Source: Aureococcus anophagefferens
Taxonomy: Eukaryota; Sar; Pelagophyceae; Pelagomonadales; Pelagomonadaceae
Length of the DNA stretch: 64,000 bases
Assembly (NCBI RefSeq): GCF_000186865.1
Contig: NW_008705569.1
Coordinates: 749,307-813,306, forward strand
Direction of reading: 5' to 3'
Part shown: piece after piece, positions 41,301-50,239 of the stretch
How the letters are laid out: each line of letters begins with the position of its first letter
Position numbering within the stretch: position 1 is the stretch's first letter
Translations under genes and position numbers: made by a program
The notes under the pieces: generated by a model
The model's database searches: none
What the model saw: the letters and a program-made list of their open reading frames with translations, nothing else
Told to the model about the DNA's origin: nothing

Positions 41301-41892
41301 CCTTGCCCTTGAACGAGCCCGCCGTGGACGCGAAGTGGTCCATCGAGCCGCTGGTGGCGGCCGCGGCCGGGGCGGCCGCTGCGACGCGCTCCTGCTCCAT
41401 GCTCGCGAGCGCTTGCTCCGCGGCCGACTGCTCGCCGAGGCCGGCGACGTTGCCCGCGAGCCAGGCCGGCGCGGACGAGCCGCCCACGGCCTTGGGCTTC
41501 TCTTGCGCGAAGGTGTCCAGGGACCCGGCGGCGCGGCCACCGAGCGGCGGCACGTAGCCCTTGACGTCCTCGGCGGCCTTGCCCGCCGCGAAGTTCTTCT
41601 CGTTCTTGAGGCGCTCGAGGTTCGCGACCTTGACCGCGATCCACGCGGCCTCCCACGCGGCCTGCTCGGCCTCCGCGTCGTTCACGAGGCGGCCGTCGGC
41701 GCGGATCGCGTCGAGGGCCGCCCGCGCGGCGACCTCGGCCTCGTCGTTGGACTGACCGTCAAGTCCAGCGACTGACTGCTGTTCTTCGAGCCACGCGGCG
41801 CGCAGGCCCTCGAGGGCCCGTTTCGTCGTCGGCGCGTTGTTCTGGAAGGCGGCGACGCCTGCGCTGAGCGCGCACAGTCGCAGCCAGGCCAT
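38347..41892 (-). CDS. Repeat protein A: 15 DFK-MG-WLSG modules with plastid-type presequence
   Basis: 1181 residues. MAWLRLCALSAGVAAFQNN is a signal peptide then Phe. An N-terminal helical domain follows (AWEAAWIAVKVANLERLKNE, then GYVPPLGG). Fifteen modules of about 50-55 residues come next. Each has a constant part of some 35 residues (MDHFASTAGSFKGKDRD, FK, A/S, MGAASGPEWLSG) and a variable Ala/Pro/Thr linker. Two units of another type follow (TWA-Q--RR-AWLSGTAAA), then two degenerate MDHFAS remnants and a C-terminal segment shared with the giant gene. The constant part is charged with one Trp, and the linkers look disordered. This resembles spacer-sticker proteins that crosslink a partner. 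Function unknown; no enzyme domain. Confidence 0.75.
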   Translation of the reverse strand: MAWLRLCALSAGVAAFQNNAPTTKRALEGLRAAWLEEQQSVAGLDGQSNDEAEVAARAALDAIRADGRLVNDAEAEQAAWEAAWIAVKVANLERLKNEKNFAAGKAAEDVKGYVPPLGGRAAGSLDTFAQEKPKAVGGSSAPAWLAGNVAGLGEQSAAEQALASMEQERVAAAAPAAAATSGSMDHFASTAGSFKGKDRDFKAMGAASGPEWLSGSAAPAAAPAATATPAKAAASGNMDHFASTAGSFKGKDRDFKAMGAASGPEWLSGSAAPAAAAPAAASPAASTGSMDHFASTAGSFKGKDRDFKAMGAASGPEWLSGSAAPAAVAPAAASPAASTGNMDHFASTAGSFKGKDRDFKSMGAASGPDWLAGTPFATAAPVAPAAAPAKAAASGNMDHFASTAGSFKGKDRDFKSMGAASGPEWLSGSAAASSAPPATAAPAKAATGSMDHFASTAGSFKGKDRDFKSMGAASGPEWLSGSAAPAAAAPAAASPAASTGSMDHFASTAGSFKGKDRDFKAMGAASGPEWLSGSAAPAAAAPAAASPAASTGSMDHFASTAGSFKGKDRDFKAMGAASGPEWLSGSAAPAAAPAATAAPAKAAASGNMDHFASTAGSFKGKDRDFKAMGAASEPEWLSGSAAPAAAAPAASSPAASTGSMDHFASTAGSFKGKDRDFKAMGAASGPEWLSGSAAPAAAPAATAAPAKAAASGNMDHFASTAGSFKGKDRDFKSMGAASGPEWLSGSAAPAAAAPAAASPAASTGNMDHFASTAGSFKGKDRDFKAMGAASGPEWLSGSAAPAAAAPAAASPAASTGSMDHFASTAGSFKGKDRDFKSMGAASEPEWLSGSTTPAAAPAATAAPAKAASGSMDHFASTAGSFKGKDRDFKAMGAASEPEWLSGSTTPAAAPAATAAPAKAASGSMDHFASTAGSFKGKDRDFKSMGAASGPEWLSGSAAASSAAPAAAAPPAAAAAPAAAAAPAVAAAPALVGFKGMDRGTWAEQSQRRDAWLSGTAAAAAAPTRAAVAKTATAAPAKAAPAAAAPPTAAAAPALVGFSGNDRATWADQAGRRAAWLSGTAAAAAAPAAPAASAKAAPAKAAASGNMDHFASHTAAVGGNKDHFASHIAAVAEAQAPQLSPAQAKRLSLRAKHHGFLEGPGRRTRQLRTPRSSPHSWTSFTN
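39000..41360 (-). repeat. Tandem module array of repeat protein A
   Basis: Fifteen copies of a DNA module of about 150-165 bp, recognised by CGGTCCTTGCCCTTGAACGA. Constant parts are nearly identical while linkers vary in length and in Ala/Pro/Lys content. Spacing is always a multiple of three, so the frame is preserved. Confidence 0.93.
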
Positions 41893-42828
41893 TCGTAGCT
41901 GTCCCGAAGCGGATGCAGAACGGAACACCTTCAAGCCTGAGCGGTCGATGACATCAGTCACAAATCGTACGTACGCGTTGCCGCAAAGTTGCCCTCAACC
42001 TGGTGTCTCTGTCACGAGCTGCGCGGCTCGGGGGGCACCCACCGACGCGCAATGGCGCAAGAGAGTCGCCTTGCGGCTATTCGACACAAACATCGGCCAC
42101 AACCAGAGGGCGTGCAGTCCCACATGAGCGACGGGGTCGTCGCCGCGGTGGTCGCCGAAGTGCTTCCCGCTGGCGGTTGGTCAACGTGGCAGGCGCCGTT
42201 TCTCGGTTGGTTTATACGGCTATATTAGCATGGTCGGGTGGGGGGTCCACGCTAAGGGTACAGGGGGGGGGTGCCGCGCGCTCGGGCCTGAGGCCGTCGC
42301 CACGCGGACCTGGGCCGTCTCGGGAGGTGGGCGTCGAAGGCGGCGATCGAAGGTGGCGGCGTGGGAGCGATTTTCTCGTACCTACACCGAGAGCCAGGAC
42401 GGCGTCGAAGCGCCGCCCTTGGCTTTGGCGCCGTCTTTGCGGCCGACCGTTTTTTTGAGCCAGGCCAGCGCGCCCGCTCCCGAGGCGGAGGAGGAGTCGC
42501 CCCAGGCGGCGGACGCGAGCGACTGCGTCGCCGCAGGAGCGGACGAAGCCGGCGCGGACGAACTCCAGTCGCGGTCCTTGCCGACGAAGGCGCCCGCCGT
42601 CGACGCGAAGTGATCCATCGAGCCGCCAGCGGGAGCGGCCGCGGCCGCGGGGGCCGCCGCAGGGGCGACCGCGGCCGAAGGGGCGGCGGCCGCGGGGGCG
42701 GCCGAGCCGGAGAGCCAGTCGGGGCCGGACGAGGCGCCCATGGACTTGAAGTCGCGGTCCTTGCCCTTGAACGAGCCCGCCGTGGACGCGAAGTGGTCCA
42801 TGTTGCCCGTGGAGGCCGCCGGGGACGC
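41402..42828. repeat. Left copy of a 1.4-kb perfect duplication (partner 43615-45041)
   Basis: The right half of gene A's 5' end, the whole intergenic region and the 3' end of the next gene repeat at an offset of 2213 bp. I saw no mismatch in the lines compared. The first difference found is at 42829 (G) against 45042 (A). After that, the copies remain similar but differ by single bases and by 15-bp linker units. Confidence 0.85.
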
Positions 42829-44105
42829 GACCGCGGCCGCGGGGGCGGCGGCCGCGGGGGCGGCCGAGCCGGAGAGCCAGTCGGGGCCGGACGAGGCGCC
42901 CATGGACTTGAAGTCGCGGTCCTTGCCCTTGAACGAGCCCGCCGTGGACGCGAAGTGGTCCATGTTGCCCGTGGAGGCCGCCGGGGACGCGACCGCGGCC
43001 GCGGGGGCGGCGGCCGCGGGGGCGGCCGAGCCGGAGAGCCAGTCGGGGCCAGACGAGGCGCCCATGGACTTGAAGTCGCGGTCCTTGCCCTTGAACGAGC
43101 CCGCCGTGGACGCGAAGTGGTCCATGTTGCCCGTGGAGGCCGCCGGGGACGCGACCGCGGCCGCGGGGGCGGCCGAGCCGGAGAGCCAGCTGGGGCCGGA
43201 AGCGGCGCCCATGGACTTGAAGTCGCGGTCCTTGCCCTTGAACGAGCCCGCCGTGGACGCGAAGTGGTCCATGTTGCCCGTGGAGGCCGCCGGGGACGCG
43301 ACCGCGGCCGCGGGGGCGGCGGCCGCGGGGGCGGCCGAGCCGGAGAGCCAGTCGGGGCCAGACGAGGCGCCCATGGACTTGAAGTCGCGGTCCTTGCCCT
43401 TGAACGAGCCCGCCGTGGACGCGAAGTGGTCCATGTTGCCCGTGGAGGCCGCCGGGGACGCGACCGCGGCCGCGGGGGCGGCCGAGCCGGAGAGCCAGCT
43501 GGGGCCGGAAGCGGCGCCCATGGACTTGAAGTCGCGGTCCTTGCCCTTGAACGAGCCCGCCGTGNNNNNNNNNNNNNNNNNNNNNNNNNNNNNNNNNNNN
43601 NNNNNNNNNNNNNNCTCGCGAGCGCTTGCTCCGCGGCCGACTGCTCGCCGAGGCCGGCGACGTTGCCCGCGAGCCAGGCCGGCGCGGACGAGCCGCCCAC
43701 GGCCTTGGGCTTCTCTTGCGCGAAGGTGTCCAGGGACCCGGCGGCGCGGCCACCGAGCGGCGGCACGTAGCCCTTGACGTCCTCGGCGGCCTTGCCCGCC
43801 GCGAAGTTCTTCTCGTTCTTGAGGCGCTCGAGGTTCGCGACCTTGACCGCGATCCACGCGGCCTCCCACGCGGCCTGCTCGGCCTCCGCGTCGTTCACGA
43901 GGCGGCCGTCGGCGCGGATCGCGTCGAGGGCCGCCCGCGCGGCGACCTCGGCCTCGTCGTTGGACTGACCGTCAAGTCCAGCGACTGACTGCTGTTCTTC
44001 GAGCCACGCGGCGCGCAGGCCCTCGAGGGCCCGTTTCGTCGTCGGCGCGTTGTTCTGGAAGGCGGCGACGCCTGCGCTGAGCGCGCACAGTCGCAGCCAG
44101 GCCAT
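42382..44105 (-). CDS. Repeat protein B, interrupted by the assembly gap (possibly an artefact)
   Basis: The 5' part (44105-43615) is base-identical to the start of gene A over the stretch compared: same presequence, same helical domain. The 3' part (43564-42382) is six DFKSMG-WLSG modules and the C-terminal LASAAWGDSSSASGAGALAW end shared with gene C. Fifty Ns lie between. The frame cannot be tested because the gap length is nominal. It may be a real third gene or the product of an unmerged overlap between two contigs. Confidence 0.4.
43565..43614. other. Assembly gap, 50 Ns
   Basis: A run of exactly 50 unknown bases, a conventional placeholder length. It lies at the point where the module array of gene B meets the N-terminal domain, next to a long perfect duplication. 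Confidence 0.99.
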
Positions 44106-44594
44106 TCGTAGCTGTCCCGAAGCGGATGCAGAACGGAACACCTTCAAGCCTGAGCGGTCGATGACATCAGTCACAAATCGTACGTACGCGTTGCCGCAAA
44201 GTTGCCCTCAACCTGGTGTCTCTGTCACGAGCTGCGCGGCTCGGGGGGCACCCACCGACGCGCAATGGCGCAAGAGAGTCGCCTTGCGGCTATTCGACAC
44301 AAACATCGGCCACAACCAGAGGGCGTGCAGTCCCACATGAGCGACGGGGTCGTCGCCGCGGTGGTCGCCGAAGTGCTTCCCGCTGGCGGTTGGTCAACGT
44401 GGCAGGCGCCGTTTCTCGGTTGGTTTATACGGCTATATTAGCATGGTCGGGTGGGGGGTCCACGCTAAGGGTACAGGGGGGGGGTGCCGCGCGCTCGGGC
44501 CTGAGGCCGTCGCCACGCGGACCTGGGCCGTCTCGGGAGGTGGGCGTCGAAGGCGGCGATCGAAGGTGGCGGCGTGGGAGCGATTTTCTCGTAC

Positions 44595-46523
44595 CTACAC
44601 CGAGAGCCAGGACGGCGTCGAAGCGCCGCCCTTGGCTTTGGCGCCGTCTTTGCGGCCGACCGTTTTTTTGAGCCAGGCCAGCGCGCCCGCTCCCGAGGCG
44701 GAGGAGGAGTCGCCCCAGGCGGCGGACGCGAGCGACTGCGTCGCCGCAGGAGCGGACGAAGCCGGCGCGGACGAACTCCAGTCGCGGTCCTTGCCGACGA
44801 AGGCGCCCGCCGTCGACGCGAAGTGATCCATCGAGCCGCCAGCGGGAGCGGCCGCGGCCGCGGGGGCCGCCGCAGGGGCGACCGCGGCCGAAGGGGCGGC
44901 GGCCGCGGGGGCGGCCGAGCCGGAGAGCCAGTCGGGGCCGGACGAGGCGCCCATGGACTTGAAGTCGCGGTCCTTGCCCTTGAACGAGCCCGCCGTGGAC
45001 GCGAAGTGGTCCATGTTGCCCGTGGAGGCCGCCGGGGACGCAACCGCGGCCGCGGGGGCGGCGGCCGCGGGGGCGGCCGAGCCGGAGAGCCAGTCGGGGC
45101 CAGACGAGGCGCCCATGGACTTGAAGTCGCGGTCCTTGCCCTTGAACGAGCCCGCCGTGGACGCGAAGTGGTCCATGTTGCCCGTGGAGGCCGCCGGGGA
45201 CGCGACCGCGGCCGCGGGGGCGGCGGCCGCGGGGGCGGCCGAGCCGGAGAGCCAGTCGGGGCCAGACGAGGCGCCCATGGACTTGAAGTCGCGGTCCTTG
45301 CCCTTGAACGAGCCCGCCGTGGACGCGAAGTGGTCCATGTTGCCCGTGGAGGCCGCCGGGGACGCGACCGCGGCCGCGGGGGCGGCCGAGCCGGAGAGCC
45401 AGCTGGGGCCGGAAGCGGCGCCCATGGACTTGAAGTCGCGGTCCTTGCCCTTGAACGAGCCCGCCGTGGACGCGAAGTGGTCCATGTTGCCCGTGGAGGC
45501 CGCCGGGGACGCGACCGCGGCCGCGGGGGCGGCGGCCGCGGGGGCGGCCGAGCCGGAGAGCCAGTCGGGGCCGGACGAGGCGCCCATGGACTTGAAGTCG
45601 CGGTCCTTGCCCTTGAACGAGCCCGCCGTGGACGCGAAGTGGTCCATGTTGCCCGTGGAGGCCGCCGGGGACGCGACCGCGGCCGCGGGGGCGGCGGCCG
45701 CGGGGGCGGCCGAGCCGGAGAGCCAGTCGGGGCCAGACGAGGCGCCCATGGACTTGAAGTCGCGGTCCTTGCCCTTGAACGAGCCCGCCGTGGACGCGAA
45801 GTGGTCCATGTTGCCCGTGGAGGCCGCCGGGGACGCGACCGCGGCCGCGGGGGCGGCCGAGCCGGAGAGCCAGTCGGGGCCGGACGAGGCGCCCATGGAC
45901 TTGAAGTCGCGGTCCTTGCCCTTGAACGAGCCCGCCGTGGACGCGAAGTGGTCCATGTTGCCCGTGGAGGCCGCCGGGGACGCGACCGCGGCCGCGGGGG
46001 CGGCGGCCGCGGGGGCGGCGGAGCCGGAGAGCCAGTCGGGGCCGGACGAGGCGCCCATGGACTTGAAGTCGCGGTCCTTGCCCTTGAACGAGCCCGCCGT
46101 GGACGCGAAGTGGTCCATGTTGCCCGTGGAGGCCGCCGCGTAGGACTCGACGGCGCCCGAGACCTTGCCGCCGAGCGGCGGCACGTAGCCCTTGACCTCG
46201 ACGGCCTGGGCCGCGAAGTCCTTCTCGTTCTTCATGCGCTCGAGGTTGGCGACCGTGGCCGCGATCCACGCGGCCTCCCACGCGGCCTGCTCGGCCTCCG
46301 CGTCGAGCGCGAGGCGGCCGTCGGCGCGGATCGCGTCGAGGGCCGCCTGCGCGGCGACCTCGGCCTCGGTGCCCGACTGGCCGTACTTGCCGTCGGACCC
46401 AGTGACGGACTGCTGCTCTTCAAGCCACGCGGCGCGGAGGCTCTTGAGGGCCCCTTTCGTTTGCGGGGCGTTCTGGAAGGCGGCGACGCCCGCGCTGAGC
46501 GCGGCTACGCGTAACCAGGGCAT
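44595..46523 (-). CDS. Repeat protein C: eight DFKSMG-WLSG modules with plastid-type presequence
   Basis: 642 residues. MPWLRVAALSAGVAAFQNAP is a signal peptide then Phe. The N-terminal helical domain (LRAAWLEEQQSV, AAWEAAWIAATVANLERMKN, GYVPPLGG) is similar but not identical to that of A. Eight modules of 49 or 54 residues follow, with constant part MDHFASTAGSFKGKDRD, FKSMGASSGPDWLSG and linkers AAPAAAAPAAAVASPAAST or five residues shorter. A ninth, degenerate module leads to a C-terminal end (LASAAWGDSSSASGAGALAW, then basic KKTVGRKDGAKAKGG). Linkers are Ala/Pro only and disordered. It is the most regular member of the cluster. Confidence 0.78.
   Translation of the reverse strand: MPWLRVAALSAGVAAFQNAPQTKGALKSLRAAWLEEQQSVTGSDGKYGQSGTEAEVAAQAALDAIRADGRLALDAEAEQAAWEAAWIAATVANLERMKNEKDFAAQAVEVKGYVPPLGGKVSGAVESYAAASTGNMDHFASTAGSFKGKDRDFKSMGASSGPDWLSGSAAPAAAAPAAAVASPAASTGNMDHFASTAGSFKGKDRDFKSMGASSGPDWLSGSAAPAAAVASPAASTGNMDHFASTAGSFKGKDRDFKSMGASSGPDWLSGSAAPAAAAPAAAVASPAASTGNMDHFASTAGSFKGKDRDFKSMGASSGPDWLSGSAAPAAAAPAAAVASPAASTGNMDHFASTAGSFKGKDRDFKSMGAASGPSWLSGSAAPAAAVASPAASTGNMDHFASTAGSFKGKDRDFKSMGASSGPDWLSGSAAPAAAAPAAAVASPAASTGNMDHFASTAGSFKGKDRDFKSMGASSGPDWLSGSAAPAAAAPAAAVASPAASTGNMDHFASTAGSFKGKDRDFKSMGASSGPDWLSGSAAPAAAAPSAAVAPAAAPAAAAAPAGGSMDHFASTAGAFVGKDRDWSSSAPASSAPAATQSLASAAWGDSSSASGAGALAWLKKTVGRKDGAKAKGGASTPSWLSV
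44860..46130 (-). repeat. Tandem module array of repeat protein C
   Basis: Eight units of 162 or 147 bp; the difference is a 15-bp linker word. Constant parts are almost invariant at DNA level, and alternate units carry CAGTCGGGGCC or CAGCTGGGGCC before the Trp codon region. Confidence 0.93.
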
Positions 46524-47185
46524 GCTTTCAGTGCGAGATGATGTTCGAGATCGTCCCCGTCACTCGCTCCGTTGCTCAAGTGCGACTTCGGGAGGTGGTC
46601 TGACGTCAAGAAAGTTTGCTCCAAAACCCGAACGTACTTGTTGCAGGCCTATTGAATGCCTTCCCGAGCAGACACAATCACAAAAAGGCCTCCGCGGTCG
46701 TCACGGCGCTGCTCCCAGACTACCCTCCGACGCGTCAGCTGCTCGCAGACGCCGCCGTAGTCCAACGCGGCCACACGGTGCGTGATGCGGTGGCGCCCCG
46801 CGCTCCCGGGCAACGCGCGCGCGTCCCGACGCAGGCTGCGGACTTCTGAGCCGCTTCAGAAAAGTGTGGGAAATCGAAGCGGGCTCGGCAGTTTTCGGCG
46901 GCAGGGACCGTGCTCGCCTCGGCGACGCCTGCCGGGGACAGCTGGCGCCCGCGACCGATGTCCGACGTCTCCCGATGCCCCCAACGGACTGCTCTGCACC
47001 TCAAGTAGAATCGATTGTCGCGACACACCGCAAATCCGCAATTCCTGGCATGGGGATGGTTCGAAGAACCCCCGCCACGGGCTCCCCGGGGCCGCGCCCC
47101 TCCCCTGCTCCCCCGGGCCGCCCTCGCTCCTCCCGCGTTCCCCCTTTTTGTTCCCGCCCGAGATCCATGTAGCGCATTACCGCGA
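46524..47185. other. Intergenic region upstream of repeat gene C
   Basis: 660 bp without a supported gene; small frames on both strands lack motifs. It is expected to hold the promoter of gene C and the 3' flank of the dioxygenase. It does not resemble the intergenic DNA upstream of A and B. Confidence 0.4.
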
Positions 47186-48181
47186 CTACCTCGGGTTGTC
47201 GTCGAGGATGACCGTCGGGTAGGTCGCCTCGTGGAGCCAGAGCTGGGAGACCCACTTCTCGGCCACGGCCGGCGCCGCGCGGTGGACCGTGCGGCCGTCG
47301 GGCGTCGCCGACGGGAAGAACGCGGGGAAGAAGAGGAGCGCGTCGCCCGCGACCGGTTTTACCGCGAGCGGCGGCGCCGGCCCCAGGTCCCGGAAGCACG
47401 TCGCGCCGCCGGAGGCGTCGCCGCCGTCGCCCGTCAGGTAGACCAGAAGCGTCGCGAGGCGCTGGCCGCCGTCGTCCCCGCCCAGGAGCGGCGGGGGCAC
47501 GGCGTCCTCGTGCCACTCGAACTGCTCGCCCGGCAGGTACCGCGCGATCTGGAGCTCCTCGAAGTGGTCCGGCGACACGCCGGCGAAGAGATTCGACGCC
47601 CGGGCGATGAGCGGCGCGACGGCGGCCTCGCGGAAGCGCGCGTACCACGTCGTCGACGTCCGCCGCGCCGCCTCGCCGCTCGAGAACGTGCCCGCGTCCT
47701 TGGCCATCTCGCGGCAGCGGCCCGTGGCCGTGAGGGCGATGAGGTCGCCGCACTCCTCGGGGGACAGCAGGCCGCGCACGCGGTAGACCGGCGGGTCGAG
47801 GTGGAGCACCTCGAGCCGGTCGTCGCCGAGGTCGACGGGGTGCACGCGCCGCGCGGCGAGCGCGTCGCCCGCGGCCGCGACGGACGTCGGCGCGTCGAGG
47901 GACCGCTTCTGGCAGGGCACGGGCCGGTCCTCGTCGTAGGGCTCGGGCGGCGGCAGGCCCCAGCTGTCGAGGGACGGCAGGTCGAGGGACGGCGTCGGTG
48001 GGGGTTTCTTCTTCGCCTTCTTCGCCTTCTTTTTCGTCGACGTGGAGGCGAAGCCTTTGGCGCGTAAGGTGGTCGGTGGTCTTCGAGGGATCGGGGTGTG
48101 GAATGTGACAGCGACGCTCGCGAGAAGCAGCAGCAAAACGACGCGCAGGCTGGGCGCGAGGCCCTGGCCGCCCTGGCCCAT
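47186..48181 (-). CDS. Prolyl-4-hydroxylase-like dioxygenase with plastid-type or secretory presequence
   Basis: 331 residues. VVLLLLLASVAVTFHTPIPR is a hydrophobic signal followed by Phe and a basic Ser/Thr/Pro stretch, as in a stramenopile plastid presequence; a plain secretory signal is possible. The catalytic core has YLPGEQFEWHEDAVPPP (His and Asp of the iron triad), LATLLVYLTG, GATCFRDLG, GDALLFFP, then DGRTVHRAAP (distal His) and EKWVSQLWLHE (2OG-binding Lys). This is the P4H catalytic domain of the 2OG-Fe(II) family. The substrate is unknown. It shares a 115-bp intergenic region with the divergent oxidoreductase. Confidence 0.83.
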   Translation of the reverse strand: MGQGGQGLAPSLRVVLLLLLASVAVTFHTPIPRRPPTTLRAKGFASTSTKKKAKKAKKKPPPTPSLDLPSLDSWGLPPPEPYDEDRPVPCQKRSLDAPTSVAAAGDALAARRVHPVDLGDDRLEVLHLDPPVYRVRGLLSPEECGDLIALTATGRCREMAKDAGTFSSGEAARRTSTTWYARFREAAVAPLIARASNLFAGVSPDHFEELQIARYLPGEQFEWHEDAVPPPLLGGDDGGQRLATLLVYLTGDGGDASGGATCFRDLGPAPPLAVKPVAGDALLFFPAFFPSATPDGRTVHRAAPAVAEKWVSQLWLHEATYPTVILDDNPR

Positions 48182-48296
48182 TGCAGTGCCGCAAAGTTCA
48201 GCGTGTTCGAAGCACTCGACAGAGCAGCCGAGTTGATGACCATTTCAGACACGCCTTCGAGAAGCCAGGCAGCCCCACACGCCTCGTCCGCGCAGC

Positions 48297-50129
48297 ATGC
48301 CCTCGACGTCCCTGGAATCGAAGCTCCTCGCCGAGGCCGCGGCCGTCAAGCACGGCCACGTGGGCCGCGCCGCGGACGGCGCGCCCGTGAGCTGGGGCCG
48401 CCACCTCTCCGAGGCGGCGCGCGGCAGCCCGGCCGTCGACGGCCGCTGCGTGTCCTACCTGCCGGAGCTGCCCGAGTCGTCCGGCGGCCGGGGCTGCACG
48501 GCCCACATCGACCTCGACACGTGCGGCATATCGCCGCTCGACGAGCACAACGCGAAGCTCCTCGACAACGTGCACCCCGAGGTCTGGCAGGATCCCACGC
48601 CCGAGCCGGGCTTCGTCTACGACCTCGTCGCCCTGGGCGCCGGCGCCGGCGGCCTGGTCTCGGCCAAGCAGGCGGCGCGGCGCGGCGCGCGGTCCGCGCT
48701 CATCGAGTCGCATTTGGCGGGCGGCGACTGCCTCAACGTCGGCTGCGTGCCGTCGAAGGCGCTGCTGCGGTGCGCGCGGGCCGCGCGGGAGGCGCGGCGC
48801 GGCGCCGAGTTCGGCGTCGACGGCGCGGCTGTCGCCGTCGATTTCGGCGCGGTCATGGAGCGCATGCGGCGCCTGCGGGCGCGCATCGCGCCGGCGGACG
48901 CGCACGCGGCGACGGCGGCCGTCGGCGCGGACGTGTTCCAGGGCCGCGGCGTCTTCGTGGGGCCGAACGAGATCGAGGTCAACGGCCAGACCCTCAAGTT
49001 CCGCAAGGCCGTCGTCGCCACGGGCGGCCAGGCCGCCGTGCCGTCGATCCCCGGCCTCGCGGAAGCGCCGTACCACACGAACGCGACGCTCTTCAACGCC
49101 ACGGCGCTGCCGCCGCGCGTCGTCGTCGTCGGCGCGGGGCCCATCGGCCTGGAGATGGCCCAGGCCCTCGCCGTCTTCGGGTCGAAGGTGACCTGCGTGC
49201 TGCGGAGCGCCAAAGTTTTGCCGAAGGAGGACCCGGACGCGGCCGCGCTCGTGCGGGCAGCGCTGGAGCGCGACGGCGTCGCCTTCGTGACGGGCGCGGC
49301 CTACAAGCGGGTGGAGCACGCGCCGCCAAAAAAGGGCGCGGCCTTCCCGACGATCGGCGTCGCGGTCGACGTCGACGGCGCGGAGACGAGATTGGAGTGC
49401 GAGATGCTCCTCGTGGCCACGGGCCGCAAGCCCAACGTCGAGCACTGCGGCCTCGACAAGGCCGGTGTTGCGTTTGACGTGCGCGACGGCGTGCAGGTTG
49501 ATGATTATCTACGCACGACGAACCCGGACGTCTACGCCGTCGGCGACGTGTGCACGCGGTACCAGTTCACGCACGTCGCCGGCACCATGGCGGGCATGGT
49601 CGTCGACAACGCGCTCTTCCGCGGGCGCCACGCCTTCTCCAAGCTCGTCGTGCCCTGGGCGACGTACACGGAGCCCGAGGTCGCGCACGTCGGCTTGTAC
49701 GAGCGGGACGTCGCGAGCCAGGGGTTGGCGTGCGACACGTACACGACGGCGCTCGCGCACAACGACCGGGCCATTTTGGAGGGGGCGACGGAGGGCTTCG
49801 TGAAGGTGCACTGCCGCAAGGGCACGGACGAAATTCTCGGCGCGACGATCGTCGCGGACCACGCGGGCGAGCTCATCTCCGAGCTCACGCTCGCGATCCA
49901 GGCCAACGTGGGCCTCGGCACCATCGGCAAGACCATCCACCCCTACCCCACGGTCTCCGAGGCCATCGCGGGCTGCGGCGTCGCCTACAACCGCACGGTC
50001 TGGAAGACGAAGCGGCGCGACGGCGCCGCGGCCGCGCCGGGCGGTTTGAAGCTCGCGCTCGCGGCCGCGGCCGGGGCGCTCCTCGGCGCGCTGGCCGTGG
50101 TCATCGCGAAGCCGCGCGCGGCGCGCTAG
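48297..50129 (+). CDS. MerA-like FAD disulphide oxidoreductase with C-terminal membrane anchor
   Basis: 610 residues. About 105 N-terminal residues (CTAHIDLDTCGISPLDEHN) precede the flavoprotein core. YDLVALGAGAGGLVSAKQAA binds FAD, GGDCLNVGCVPSKALLRC is the redox-active disulphide of the mercuric-reductase/dihydrolipoamide group, VVVVGAGPIGLEMAQALAVFG binds NAD(P)H, and VYAVGDVC is the second FAD motif. The dimerisation domain follows (KLVVPWATYTEPEVAHVG, HPYPTVSEAI). The Cys pair at the C-terminus of true MerA is absent. Instead the protein ends in one hydrophobic helix (LALAAAAGALLGALAVVIA) and a basic tail, so it is probably membrane-anchored. Its substrate is not mercury by this evidence; a membrane disulphide or quinone partner is possible. 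Confidence 0.85.
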   Translation: MPSTSLESKLLAEAAAVKHGHVGRAADGAPVSWGRHLSEAARGSPAVDGRCVSYLPELPESSGGRGCTAHIDLDTCGISPLDEHNAKLLDNVHPEVWQDPTPEPGFVYDLVALGAGAGGLVSAKQAARRGARSALIESHLAGGDCLNVGCVPSKALLRCARAAREARRGAEFGVDGAAVAVDFGAVMERMRRLRARIAPADAHAATAAVGADVFQGRGVFVGPNEIEVNGQTLKFRKAVVATGGQAAVPSIPGLAEAPYHTNATLFNATALPPRVVVVGAGPIGLEMAQALAVFGSKVTCVLRSAKVLPKEDPDAAALVRAALERDGVAFVTGAAYKRVEHAPPKKGAAFPTIGVAVDVDGAETRLECEMLLVATGRKPNVEHCGLDKAGVAFDVRDGVQVDDYLRTTNPDVYAVGDVCTRYQFTHVAGTMAGMVVDNALFRGRHAFSKLVVPWATYTEPEVAHVGLYERDVASQGLACDTYTTALAHNDRAILEGATEGFVKVHCRKGTDEILGATIVADHAGELISELTLAIQANVGLGTIGKTIHPYPTVSEAIAGCGVAYNRTVWKTKRRDGAAAAPGGLKLALAAAAGALLGALAVVIAKPRAAR

Positions 50130-50239
50130 GGGGAGGGCGTCTCGGGGCGGGTAAGCTGGAGGAGACCTGAGGAGACGTGCTCGTGGGCCGCCGCCTCGCT
50201 AAACGGCCCGGCTCGCTGCTGACAGAGCAAATCCAAGCA

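Noticed and set aside
31020..46140. Regular tandem repeats as a CRISPR array
   Set aside because: Units are 78-213 bp, keep a protein frame, and lack short palindromic repeats with unique spacers. The host is a eukaryote.
46616..47172. Several 60-150-codon frames upstream of repeat gene C
   Set aside because: They overlap each other on both strands, have no signal or domain, and sit where a promoter is expected.
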